The notes under the pieces were generated by a model. It did not search any database. It saw nothing but the letters and a program-made list of their open reading frames with translations, and was not told the origin of the DNA. DNA of 22,881 nt from Prevotella sp. UBA6387 (GTDB lineage Bacteria > Bacteroidota > Bacteroidia > Bacteroidales > Bacteroidaceae). A program made the translations under genes and the position numbers. Each line of letters opens with the position of its first letter. Positions within the stretch are counted from its first letter, which is position 1. Location of the stretch: NCBI GenBank assembly GCA_002437565.1, contig DJQL01000048.1:10879-33759 (forward strand), in the 5' to 3' direction. Below are positions 13,030 to 19,658 of the stretch, in pieces.

Positions 13030-14532
13030 TTACTTGAACCTGCTATATATGACATTCAATTTCAAGGGGCTGTTGTCATCATTGGTTCCCTTGACAAGTT
13101 TTGTGCTTGTCAACGACATATCGTGCGATACCTTTGTGACAGTGGTGCTCGATGAGGATGAACTTCCATAATAATAGCTATAATAGTAGCTGTAGCTATT
13201 ATTTGTGGAGGAACTTGATTTTGTTAGTGTCACGGGAATGAGTACGACCTTGTTCCAGTTGGCGGAGCGCTTTTCTTTGTCAATGGCCGCCATCGACATA
13301 ATCATATTAGATATGTTGTCGAATGTGTAGCCGTTGGTTGATGATTTACCTGAGTATGACGTGACAAACGAGGTACGGTTATTGTACATATCCATGTTCT
13401 CGAAGAAACTACTGAGAGAATCTTTCGGTATCATCAACAAGTTTTGCGGTATGCTGAATGTGTATTCCGTGCTTGGGGTGTCACTGTTTATTCTTGGTAT
13501 GGTAAGAGAAGCGCCAGCTATGTTGTCGTTCTCATGTCCAGAGATGATTTCTTCAACAGGCAGGGTAAGCTCCGTGAAAATGCCAGATGGAGTTTTCAAG
13601 TAGGTGCATGAGTTGTCGCTGGCAAGTCTTGCGAGCGTGCTCTTGTCATTGGTGATGGTTGATGTTTGCAACACTTCCTCTGTGCCCCAAAATATGGTTA
13701 TGCCATTCATCACACTGTCATTTTCAGAGAACTTGTATGATATGCTCAACTGTGAGGCGTCGATATATGCCATATTTCCCAGTCCTGACTTTTGTTTGAA
13801 GTAAAAGCCTGGAACTACGTTTTTGCGGAAAGTTTGAGCGTTTTTGAAATATTCTGGATGCTCATAGTAAGTCTCCAAGATGTATGTGCCATAGTTGTTG
13901 TATTCCTTTCCGTTATCGTCAGTATATTTGCCGTTGAGCTTTATGGTTATGTAGGGTTCATATGAAGAAGTGTCGCGTTTTGACTCTGGCACCATGAAGT
14001 CGGTGAGGGTGTAGACTTTGTCTTGTGCAATACCATTTTTCCTCACGTAACCTTCATCTAAAGGGTCAAAGTTGCTGTAATAGTTTCTGTCTTCGGTCAT
14101 GGGCTTCCCCATTTCATAAGCAGTGAGCTTCATGGTGCGTGTGCTGTCACCATAGTGCTTTGCGTAGAACAAGCGAATTTCGCAAGAGTCAGCCTTTACC
14201 AGCCCCTTGATGGTGTCGCCTTTGGCATTTGTGCCGACCATTTTGCTCTTTTCCGGGAATTTATAGCCTTCCAAATTGAAGAACTGAGCCATGAAGTTGC
14301 CTGTAATGTAGTCGCCAGTTTCAGAGTCTCTAACCTTTCCAATGTAGCCTACATTGTTTCTTGACAATACGGAATCGGCAAGGATAGATTGACTGGCGAT
14401 GCCAAACGATTTCGTTTCCACGTTTACAGCATCTGTGTCTTTTGTAAGCGACGAGCCAATCTCATCAGTGCTGTCAGAGCAGGCTGCCATCACGAGGCCT
14501 GAGAGAAAAAATAATATGGTCTTTATTTTCAT
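13030..14532 (-). CDS. DUF4270 family lipoprotein
   Basis: This 500-aa protein has a lipoprotein signal peptide: MKIKTILFFLSGLVMAAC, with Cys18 as the lipidation site. Acidic residues shortly after it (CSDSTDEIG) fit the surface-export pattern of Bacteroidota lipoproteins. The body matches my memory of DUF4270, beta-rich proteins of unknown function with motifs such as GYIGKVRDSETGDYITGNFM (about 62-81) and NFMAQFFNLEG near the front. A Ser/Tyr-rich tract (about residues 438-464) with SYYYSYYYG lies near the C-terminus. The gene starts 3 bases after the stop of the glycogen-synthase-like gene, so the two are certainly co-transcribed. Its link to glycogen or surface polysaccharide is suggested only by this neighbour. 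Confidence 0.85.
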   Translation of the reverse strand: MKIKTILFFLSGLVMAACSDSTDEIGSSLTKDTDAVNVETKSFGIASQSILADSVLSRNNVGYIGKVRDSETGDYITGNFMAQFFNLEGYKFPEKSKMVGTNAKGDTIKGLVKADSCEIRLFYAKHYGDSTRTMKLTAYEMGKPMTEDRNYYSNFDPLDEGYVRKNGIAQDKVYTLTDFMVPESKRDTSSYEPYITIKLNGKYTDDNGKEYNNYGTYILETYYEHPEYFKNAQTFRKNVVPGFYFKQKSGLGNMAYIDASQLSISYKFSENDSVMNGITIFWGTEEVLQTSTITNDKSTLARLASDNSCTYLKTPSGIFTELTLPVEEIISGHENDNIAGASLTIPRINSDTPSTEYTFSIPQNLLMIPKDSLSSFFENMDMYNNRTSFVTSYSGKSSTNGYTFDNISNMIMSMAAIDKEKRSANWNKVVLIPVTLTKSSSSTNNSYSYYYSYYYGSSSSSSTTVTKVSHDMSLTSTKLVKGTNDDNSPLKLNVIYSRFK

Positions 14533-14535
14533 GCT

Positions 14536-15345
14536 TTATCCTAATAGCTTATTGTAGAAATCCTTGTAAGCAGATATGTAGTCCTTGCCAGGATATTCCA
14601 TTAAAGGCTTTGCTGACTCCTTGGCATACGCGAGCAATGTATCGTTTACGTTCTCGGCTGCTTCTATCACGCCATCACTGTAGTCTATTGCGAGTTTGGC
14701 AAGGTCAATATAGTCGAAATGCTCTGAGTATTTTTTCAACAAGTCAGCCTTTGCTGTCCCGAACTCAACGCATTCTTTAAATTTCGTGCCAAAGTTTGCC
14801 TTGAATTGTTTTGAGAACAATGATGTCACGACTTTGGTGTTTGCAAATGCTGGATCTTCGTGATAAGCTGTCTTGATGTAAAGAGGAATGACCCCTGCCA
14901 TCCATCCTTGACAATGTATTAGGTCTGGATTCCAACGTAATTTCTTTACCGTCTCAAGCACGCCGCGTGCGAAGAATATGGCCCTCTCACCATTGTCATC
15001 ATACTCGTCACCGTTCTCGTCTTCTGTCATCGAGCGACGCTTGATGAAATAATCCTCGTTGTCGATGAAATATACTTGAAGCCTTGTCACGGGTATGCTT
15101 GCGACCTTGATTATCAATGGGTGGTCTGTTTCATCAATGACGATATTGAGGCCGGAAAGGCGGATGACTTCGTGAAGTTGTCCACGACGCTCGTTAATGT
15201 TGCCCCATTTAGGCATGAATGTGCGCACGTCAAAACCTCCAGACTGCATTTTTTGAGGCAGGTCGCGTCCGAGCAATGCCATTTCCGAATTGGGAACATA
15301 GGGCACAATCTCTTGATTGATGAATAAAATTCTCTTTTTGGCCAT
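14536..15345 (-). CDS. Glycogen/starch synthase-like protein, GT5 N-terminal domain only
   Basis: This 269-aa protein aligns by eye with the N-terminal Rossmann domain of bacterial glycogen synthases: RILFINQEIVPYVPNSEMA, GFDVRTFMPKWGNINERRGQ, LQVYFIDNEDYF, ERAIFFARGVLETVKKL and PDLIHCQGWMAG, where GlgA has a DWHT-type motif. Full GlgA is about 480-550 aa; the whole C-terminal GT-B domain is missing. The ADP-glucose-binding K-T-G-G-L-G-D motif is replaced by PNSEMALLGRD. It therefore probably cannot act alone as a synthase and may be regulatory or bind another ligand. It is the first gene of a two-gene unit with the DUF4270 lipoprotein, with its own -7 element. Confidence 0.85.
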   Translation of the reverse strand: MAKKRILFINQEIVPYVPNSEMALLGRDLPQKMQSGGFDVRTFMPKWGNINERRGQLHEVIRLSGLNIVIDETDHPLIIKVASIPVTRLQVYFIDNEDYFIKRRSMTEDENGDEYDDNGERAIFFARGVLETVKKLRWNPDLIHCQGWMAGVIPLYIKTAYHEDPAFANTKVVTSLFSKQFKANFGTKFKECVEFGTAKADLLKKYSEHFDYIDLAKLAIDYSDGVIEAAENVNDTLLAYAKESAKPLMEYPGKDYISAYKDFYNKLLG

Positions 15346-15375
15346 TATGATTTTATTCTAATATTCATTTGGTTG

Positions 15376-15383
15376 CAAAGGTA
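15376..15383 (-). promoter_or_regulatory. Predicted -7 element upstream of the GT5-domain gene
   Basis: The minus strand reads TACCTTTG, matching TAnnTTTG, 31 bases upstream of the ATG at 15345 and 17 bases past the preceding terminator. No TTG sits at the 19-base spacing. Confidence 0.55.
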
Positions 15384-15399
15384 GACATAAATAATGACA

Positions 15400-15441
15400 A
15401 AACGCCCGTTTTTGCATGATTTCACACAAAAACGGGCGTTT
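15400..15441 (-). terminator. Strong hairpin terminator of the mmdA operon
   Basis: AAACGCCCGTTTTTG (15400-15414) and CAAAAACGGGCGTTT (15427-15441) form a perfect 15-bp stem with a 12-base loop. It lies 29 bases after the stop of the biotin carrier gene. On the minus strand the stem ends in TTTTGTCATTATT. Confidence 0.8.
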
Positions 15442-15469
15442 GGTATATTAAAAAATGTGTTGTTAGGCT

Positions 15470-15904
15470 TTATTCAATCACGACGAGTGCGTCGTCTTCC
15501 ATGACGCTCTGTCCAGCCTTGACACAAATGGCGGTAACCTTGCCGTCTTTCTCAGCTTCGATGCTGTTTGCCATTTTCATTGCTTCCAGCACGAGTAGCG
15601 TTTCTCCGGCCTTTACCTCATCGCCAACCTTGACGTTGATTGACGTGATTGTGCCAGGCAGCGGAGCCTTGATAGCGTTGGCAGTGTTCACGTTTGCTGT
15701 GGTGGAGGCAGTGTCATCGTTTTCCTCGGCTACAGGCTTGCCAAGTGTTACTTTTGGCTTCTCAGTCTCCTCGGCGGGTTTCTCCATGCCCACTTCAAAC
15801 TCCTCTCCGTTCACTTTGACGTTGGCTACATTAGTCTCTTCGTTGATGTCGACGATTTCGACTTCATACTCCTTGCCGGCGATCGTATATTTAAACTGCT
15901 TCAT
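15470..15904 (-). CDS. Biotin carboxyl carrier protein of a biotin-dependent decarboxylase/carboxylase
   Basis: This 144-aa protein carries the biotin that shuttles CO2 between active sites. An N-terminal beta-stranded segment (MKQFKYTIAGKEYEVEIVDI) is followed by an acidic Glu/Thr/Ala/Asn-rich flexible linker (about 40-78) and the biotinyl domain (79-144). The biotin site is EAMKM, so biotin attaches to K110, preceded by APLPGTITSINVKVGDEVKAGE. I start it at the ATG at 15904, 5 bases after the OadG-tail-like gene; the longer frame to 15958 runs into that gene. It is the third and last gene of the mmdA operon. Its likely partner is MmdA; the family is MmdC/PycB-like. Confidence 0.93.
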   Translation of the reverse strand: MKQFKYTIAGKEYEVEIVDINEETNVANVKVNGEEFEVGMEKPAEETEKPKVTLGKPVAEENDDTASTTANVNTANAIKAPLPGTITSINVKVGDEVKAGETLLVLEAMKMANSIEAEKDGKVTAICVKAGQSVMEDDALVVIE

Positions 15905-15909
15905 CTTAA

Positions 15910-16059
15910 TTATGGTTTTGCGGTGAATGAAATCTGCTTGGCATCCCATAACGTGCATTTCGGCTTTATGGTGATGATGCCAGGCTCTCTGTCGTGTACG
16001 TTGTTGCCTTGGTACTCGAAGACAGCCATAGCTATTGCCGCGTATATGTTCTTGTCCAT
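15910..16059 (-). CDS. Small protein resembling the cytoplasmic tail of OadG (decarboxylase gamma subunit)
   Basis: This 49-aa protein reads MDKNIYAAIAMAVFEYQGN, then NVHDREPGIITIKPK and TLWDAKQISFTAKP. The pattern AAIAMA, VHD.E, TI and W..K resembles, from memory, the C-terminal soluble end of Bacteroidota OadG-type gamma subunits. Those normally carry an N-terminal membrane helix, and none is encoded here: the frame upstream runs into mmdA and has no hydrophobic stretch. It sits 20 bases after mmdA and 5 before the carrier gene, where the gamma subunit gene usually lies. It may stabilise the MmdA-carrier complex without anchoring it. An alternative start at 16095 would add 12 basic residues and overlap mmdA. 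Confidence 0.75.
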   Translation of the reverse strand: MDKNIYAAIAMAVFEYQGNNVHDREPGIITIKPKCTLWDAKQISFTAKP

Positions 16060-16079
16060 TTTTTTTGCTCGTTTCTTAA

Positions 16080-17645
16080 TTACATTGGCATGCATCCATG
16101 CTTCTTTGCTGGCAGTGACTGACGCTTGTGAGCCAACTGCGCCAAGCCGCGGCAAATGCGGAAGCGCGTGTTGCGAGGCTCAATGACATCGTCGATGTAT
16201 CCGAACTGTGCGGCTTGGTAAGGATTGGCGAATGTCTTTGTGTATTCGTCCTCCTTCTCGGCGAGGAACGCTTTCACGTCACCGCCTTCCTCCTTGACCT
16301 TCTTGGCTTCTTTGCCACAAAGGACGGCCACTGCGCCACTTGCGCCCATAACTGCAATTTCAGAGGTGGGCCAAGCGAAATTGAGGTCAGAACGGAGCTG
16401 CTTGCAACCCATCACGATGTGGCTGCCGCCATAGCTTTTCCTGAGAGTGATGGTAATCTTTGGCACCGTGGCCTCGCCGTATGCGTATAGGAGCTGGGCA
16501 CCGTGCAGGATGACCGCATTGTATTCCTGGCCCGTGCCTGGAAGAAATCCTGGGACATCGACGAGTGAAACGATAGGAATGTTGAAAGCATCGCAGAAGC
16601 GCACAAAACGAGCGCCTTTGCGTGAGGCGTTTACGTCGAGCACGCCAGCGTAAGCGGAGGGCTGGTTTGCCACGATGCCCACGCTCTGTCCGTTGAAGCG
16701 AGCGAAACCTGTGATAATATTCTTTGCGAACTTAGGCTGTACCTCGAAAAACTCGCCGTTGTCGGTTACAGCGGTGATGACTTTGTACATGTCGTAAGCC
16801 TTGTTTGGGTCGTCAGGCAAAATCTCATTGAGCAAGTCTGCCTTGCGGTCAACAGGGTCTGTACACTCCACGCGTGGTGCTTCCTCGGTGTTGTTGGATG
16901 GGATATAGCTCAAGAGCTTCTTGATCATCTTCATGGCATCCTCTTCCGTCTTGGCCGTGAAACTTGTCACGCCGCTTTTGCTTGCGTGTACGCTTGCTCC
17001 GCCCAGATGCTCGGAATCGATGTCCTCGCCAGTAACGGTCTTTACCACCTTTGGTCCAGTGAGGAACATATAGCTCGTGCCTTCAGTCATGAGGATAAAG
17101 TCGGTGAGTGCTGGTGAATACACGGCTCCACCGGCACAAGGGCCAAGTATCATGGATATTTGCGGTATCACGCCAGACGCGAGAATATTGCGCTCGAAAA
17201 TCTCTCCGTAACCAGCGAGGGCGGATATGCCTTCTTGGATGCGCGCACCGCCAGAGTCGTTCATGCAGATTACAGGAGCACCGTTTTGCATGGCCATGTC
17301 CATGACCTTGCAAATCTTTTGCGCCATGGTCTCGGAAAGCGAGCCGCCGTTGACTGTGAAGTCTTGTGCGTAAACATATACAAGCCTGCCGTCTATGGTA
17401 GCGGAGCCTGCCACTACGCCATCGCCGAGGAACTGCTTCTTCTCCATGCCGAAATTGTGGCAGCGATGAAGCTTGAACATGTCGTACTCCTCAAACGAGT
17501 CATTGTCGACAAGCATCTCTATCCGCTCGCGAGCTGTGTACTTACCACGGGCGTGCTGCTTGTCGATGGCCTTCTGTCCACCTCCAAGGCGAGCTTGCTC
17601 ACGTTTTGCGACAAGCTCCTTAATCTTCTCAGTTTGAATGCTCAT
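16080..17645 (-). CDS. mmdA: Acyl-CoA carboxylase/decarboxylase carboxyltransferase subunit (MmdA/PccB family)
   Basis: This 521-aa carboxyltransferase moves a carboxyl group between an acyl-CoA (methylmalonyl-/propionyl-CoA in the best-known homologues) and biotin on the carrier protein. The crotonase-fold motifs are clear: ARGKYTARERIEMLVD near the N-terminus, GGSLSETMAQKI, NDSGGARIQEG, GPCAGGAVYSPALTDF, MFLTGPKVVKTVTGE, LGGASVHASKSGV, then VDVPGFLPGTGQEY, YGGSHIVMGCKQL and the tail PAKKHGCMPM. Length is normal. It leads a three-gene operon (mmdA, OadG-tail-like, carrier) with a -7 element at 17692-17699. The sodium-pump beta subunit gene usually found with MmdA is not in the operon, so whether the enzyme works as a decarboxylase or as part of a carboxylase/transcarboxylase is open. 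Confidence 0.94.
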   Translation of the reverse strand: MSIQTEKIKELVAKREQARLGGGQKAIDKQHARGKYTARERIEMLVDNDSFEEYDMFKLHRCHNFGMEKKQFLGDGVVAGSATIDGRLVYVYAQDFTVNGGSLSETMAQKICKVMDMAMQNGAPVICMNDSGGARIQEGISALAGYGEIFERNILASGVIPQISMILGPCAGGAVYSPALTDFILMTEGTSYMFLTGPKVVKTVTGEDIDSEHLGGASVHASKSGVTSFTAKTEEDAMKMIKKLLSYIPSNNTEEAPRVECTDPVDRKADLLNEILPDDPNKAYDMYKVITAVTDNGEFFEVQPKFAKNIITGFARFNGQSVGIVANQPSAYAGVLDVNASRKGARFVRFCDAFNIPIVSLVDVPGFLPGTGQEYNAVILHGAQLLYAYGEATVPKITITLRKSYGGSHIVMGCKQLRSDLNFAWPTSEIAVMGASGAVAVLCGKEAKKVKEEGGDVKAFLAEKEDEYTKTFANPYQAAQFGYIDDVIEPRNTRFRICRGLAQLAHKRQSLPAKKHGCMPM

Positions 17646-17691
17646 AATTCTTATATTATGTTGTTTTATTATTGTATTTTAAAATTTTGTG

Positions 17692-17699
17692 CAAAGTTA
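17692..17699 (-). promoter_or_regulatory. Predicted -7 element of the mmdA operon
   Basis: The minus strand reads TAACTTTG, matching TAnnTTTG, 47 bases upstream of the mmdA ATG. No good TTG lies 19 bases further up. Confidence 0.6.
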
Positions 17700-17720
17700 C
17701 AACTTTTTTCTGCCAATAGC

Positions 17721-17750
17721 TTGCGGTTAATGGATTTTTAAGTATCTTTG
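17721..17750 (+). promoter_or_regulatory. galE promoter: TTG, 19-base spacer, TATCTTTG
   Basis: A TTG (17721-17723) and TATCTTTG (17743-17750) are separated by 19 bases, the standard Bacteroidota -33/-7 layout. The -7 element ends 36 bases before the galE ATG. It is divergent from the mmdA promoter. Confidence 0.75.
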
Positions 17751-17786
17751 TGGGCGGAATAACAAACCTTTTATAATTGTTTAGTT

Positions 17787-18827
17787 ATGAAACAGACAAT
17801 CCTTGTCACGGGGGGCACAGGCTTTATTGGCTCCCACACTTCCGTCGAACTTATTGAGGCGGGTTACAAAGTAGTGATTGTCGATGACCTCTCTAATTCT
17901 AAAATTGAGGTCCTCGATGGCATAGAGAAAATTACGGGTGTTCGCCCAGCGTTTGAGAAAGTGGACTTGCGAGACAAGAACGCTACGGAAAATGTATTCA
18001 AGAAATATCCTGATATAGAGGGTATTATCCATTTTGCGGCAAGCAAGGCCGTGGGCGAAAGCGTGCAGAAGCCATTGCTCTATTATCGCAACAATGTTGT
18101 TTCATTGATCAACCTCCTTGAGTTGATGCCAAAATACAATGTTAAAGGCATTATCTTCTCGTCGAGTTGCACCGTCTACGGCCAGCCTAAGCCAGAAAAC
18201 TTGCCTGTGACAGAGACAGCCCCTCACCAAAAGGCAACATCGCCTTATGGCAACACGAAGGAAATCAACGAGCAAATCATTTATGATTACATCCATAGCG
18301 GTGCGCCTATTAAGAGTATTGTCCTTAGGTATTTCAACCCGATAGGAGCGCATCCGTCCGCACTCATCGGGGAACTACCCAATGGCGTGCCCAATAACCT
18401 CATACCTTACGTTACCCAGACGGCTATGGGCATCCGCAAGCAACTCACCATTTTCGGTAACGATTACAACACGCCTGATGGAACTTGCATTCGCGACTAT
18501 ATATATGTGGTGGATCTTGCCAAGGCTCACGTGGCGGCCATGAGGCGCGTTCTTGACGATGAGGACAGCCCAGTGATCGATTACTTCAACATAGGCACAG
18601 GCCGTGGCAACTCCACACTTGAGATAGTCGAGACCTTTGAGAGAGCCACAGGCGTAAAGCTCAATTGGAAGTATGGTCCACGCCGTGAGGGCGATATTGA
18701 GAAGATTTGGGGCGACTGTTCAAAGGCTAACAAGGTGCTCGGTTGGAAGGCTAATACGTCGCTCGACGACGTAATGCGTTCTGCTTGGAAGTGGCAGCTG
18801 AAGCTCCGTGAGGACGGTGTAATGTAA
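17787..18827 (+). CDS. galE: UDP-glucose 4-epimerase
   Basis: GalE interconverts UDP-glucose and UDP-galactose with bound NAD+, supplying galactose units for surface polysaccharides or using dietary galactose. The 346-aa short-chain dehydrogenase/reductase has the NAD motif GxxGxxG in VTGGTGFIGSHT (G9, G12, G15), IVDDLSNS for the NAD ribose, HFAASKAVGES, the catalytic Ser/Thr region SSSCTVYG (125-132) and the YxxxK pair Y154/K158 in SPYGNTKE. RYFNPIGAHPSALIGE follows and is characteristic of GalE. Length matches the family (about 340). It is a single gene with its own promoter, followed by rpsP with another, so it probably forms its own transcript. Confidence 0.95.
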   Translation: MKQTILVTGGTGFIGSHTSVELIEAGYKVVIVDDLSNSKIEVLDGIEKITGVRPAFEKVDLRDKNATENVFKKYPDIEGIIHFAASKAVGESVQKPLLYYRNNVVSLINLLELMPKYNVKGIIFSSSCTVYGQPKPENLPVTETAPHQKATSPYGNTKEINEQIIYDYIHSGAPIKSIVLRYFNPIGAHPSALIGELPNGVPNNLIPYVTQTAMGIRKQLTIFGNDYNTPDGTCIRDYIYVVDLAKAHVAAMRRVLDDEDSPVIDYFNIGTGRGNSTLEIVETFERATGVKLNWKYGPRREGDIEKIWGDCSKANKVLGWKANTSLDDVMRSAWKWQLKLREDGVM

Positions 18828-18855
18828 GTTTTGTTAAAAAATCATTGACTTCTCA

Positions 18856-18885
18856 TTGGGATATAATTAAAAAGCAGTAACTTTG
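18856..18885 (+). promoter_or_regulatory. rpsP promoter: TTG, 19-base spacer, TAACTTTG
   Basis: TTG (18856-18858) and TAACTTTG (18878-18885) are separated by exactly 19 bases, as in the galE and asnA promoters of this window. The predicted start lies about 55 bases before the rpsP ATG. Confidence 0.8.
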
Positions 18886-18889
18886 CATT

Positions 18890-18910
18890 TGCTGTCACGT
18901 GTTGGCAGCA
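18890..18910 (+). promoter_or_regulatory. Hairpin at the 5' end of the rpsP leader
   Basis: TGCTGTC (18890-18896) and GGCAGCA (18904-18910) form a 7-bp stem (one G-U pair) with a 7-base loop ACGTGTT. It begins within a few bases of the predicted transcription start. It could protect the mRNA 5' end or be a site for feedback control; neither is shown by the sequence. Confidence 0.45.
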
Positions 18911-18947
18911 TTGAATTCAAACCTTTTTAATAGTTTTTTACAACAAA

Positions 18948-19502
18948 ATGGCAACAAAAATCAGATTGCAGCGCGGCGGCCACAAGGGCTACGCAGTTTA
19001 CAGAATTGTGATCGCTGACGTTAGAGCACCACGTGATGGTAAGTTTATCGAGAAGATTGGCATGTTCAATCCTAACACCAATCCTGCTACTGTAGATTTG
19101 AATTTCGACCGTGCTCTCTACTGGGTAGAGGCAGGCGCACAGCCCACAGACACCGTACGCAACATCTTGAAGGGTGAGGGTGTCTACATGATGAAGCATC
19201 TTCGTGGCGGTGTCAAGAAGGGCGCTTTCGACGAGGCTGCTTGCCAGCAGAAGTACGATGCTTGGAAGGCTGCCAAGGAGCAGAAGCTCAACGCTGCTCT
19301 CGACGCACAGTCGAAGAGTCGCCAAGAGGCTGCGACAAAGGCTCTCGAGGCTGAGAAGAAAGTCAATGAGGCTATCGCAAAGAAAGTGGCTGACAAGAAG
19401 GCCGCTGAGGCTGCCGCAAAGGCAGAGGCTGAAGCTGCTAAGGCAGCAGAAGCCGCACAGGCCGCTGAGGCTGACAACGCCGAGGCTCCTGCTGAGGCGT
19501 AA
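18948..19502 (+). CDS. rpsP: 30S ribosomal protein S16 with long Ala/Lys/Glu C-terminal extension
   Basis: S16 is a small-subunit protein needed for 30S assembly. Residues 1-80 are the conserved core: MATKIRLQRGGHKGYAVYRI, RDGKFIEKIGMFNP, DRALYWVEAGAQPTDTVRNI. E. coli S16 stops near residue 82, whereas this protein runs to 184 aa. Residues 100-184 are almost only Ala, Lys, Glu, Gln and Asp, probably one long charged helix ending acidic and Ala-rich (AEADNAEAPAEA). Long S16 tails are known in Bacteroidota. It has its own strong promoter and a strong terminator at 19533-19573, and is probably monocistronic. Confidence 0.96.
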   Translation: MATKIRLQRGGHKGYAVYRIVIADVRAPRDGKFIEKIGMFNPNTNPATVDLNFDRALYWVEAGAQPTDTVRNILKGEGVYMMKHLRGGVKKGAFDEAACQQKYDAWKAAKEQKLNAALDAQSKSRQEAATKALEAEKKVNEAIAKKVADKKAAEAAAKAEAEAAKAAEAAQAAEADNAEAPAEA

Positions 19503-19532
19503 GCCTTTCGTAAAAGCTTATCAAGAAATTTG

Positions 19533-19573
19533 AGCGTTGCTCTCACCAAGTGTGGGAGCAACGCTTTTTTTTA
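19533..19573 (+). terminator. Strong intrinsic terminator of rpsP
   Basis: AGCGTTGCTC (19533-19542) and GAGCAACGCT (19556-19565) form a perfect 10-bp stem followed by a run of nine T residues (19565-19573). It starts 30 bases after the rpsP stop codon. Confidence 0.92.
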
Positions 19574-19624
19574 TTATGTCCTAATCTTTTCACAGAAAAG
19601 GCGAACGTTTAGAAATTATTTTTG

Positions 19625-19632
19625 TAAGTTTG
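19625..19632 (+). promoter_or_regulatory. Predicted -7 element of dnaX
   Basis: TAAGTTTG matches TAnnTTTG, 26 bases upstream of the dnaX ATG and 51 past the end of the rpsP terminator. No TTG lies at the 19-base spacing. Confidence 0.55.
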
Positions 19633-19658
19633 CAAAGTAATACTATCTACAATTATCT

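Noticed and set aside
16060..16155. An upstream extension of the OadG-tail-like gene into mmdA
   Set aside because: The extra residues are out-of-frame mmdA sequence with no membrane helix or family similarity. The ATG at 16059 gives the better spacing.
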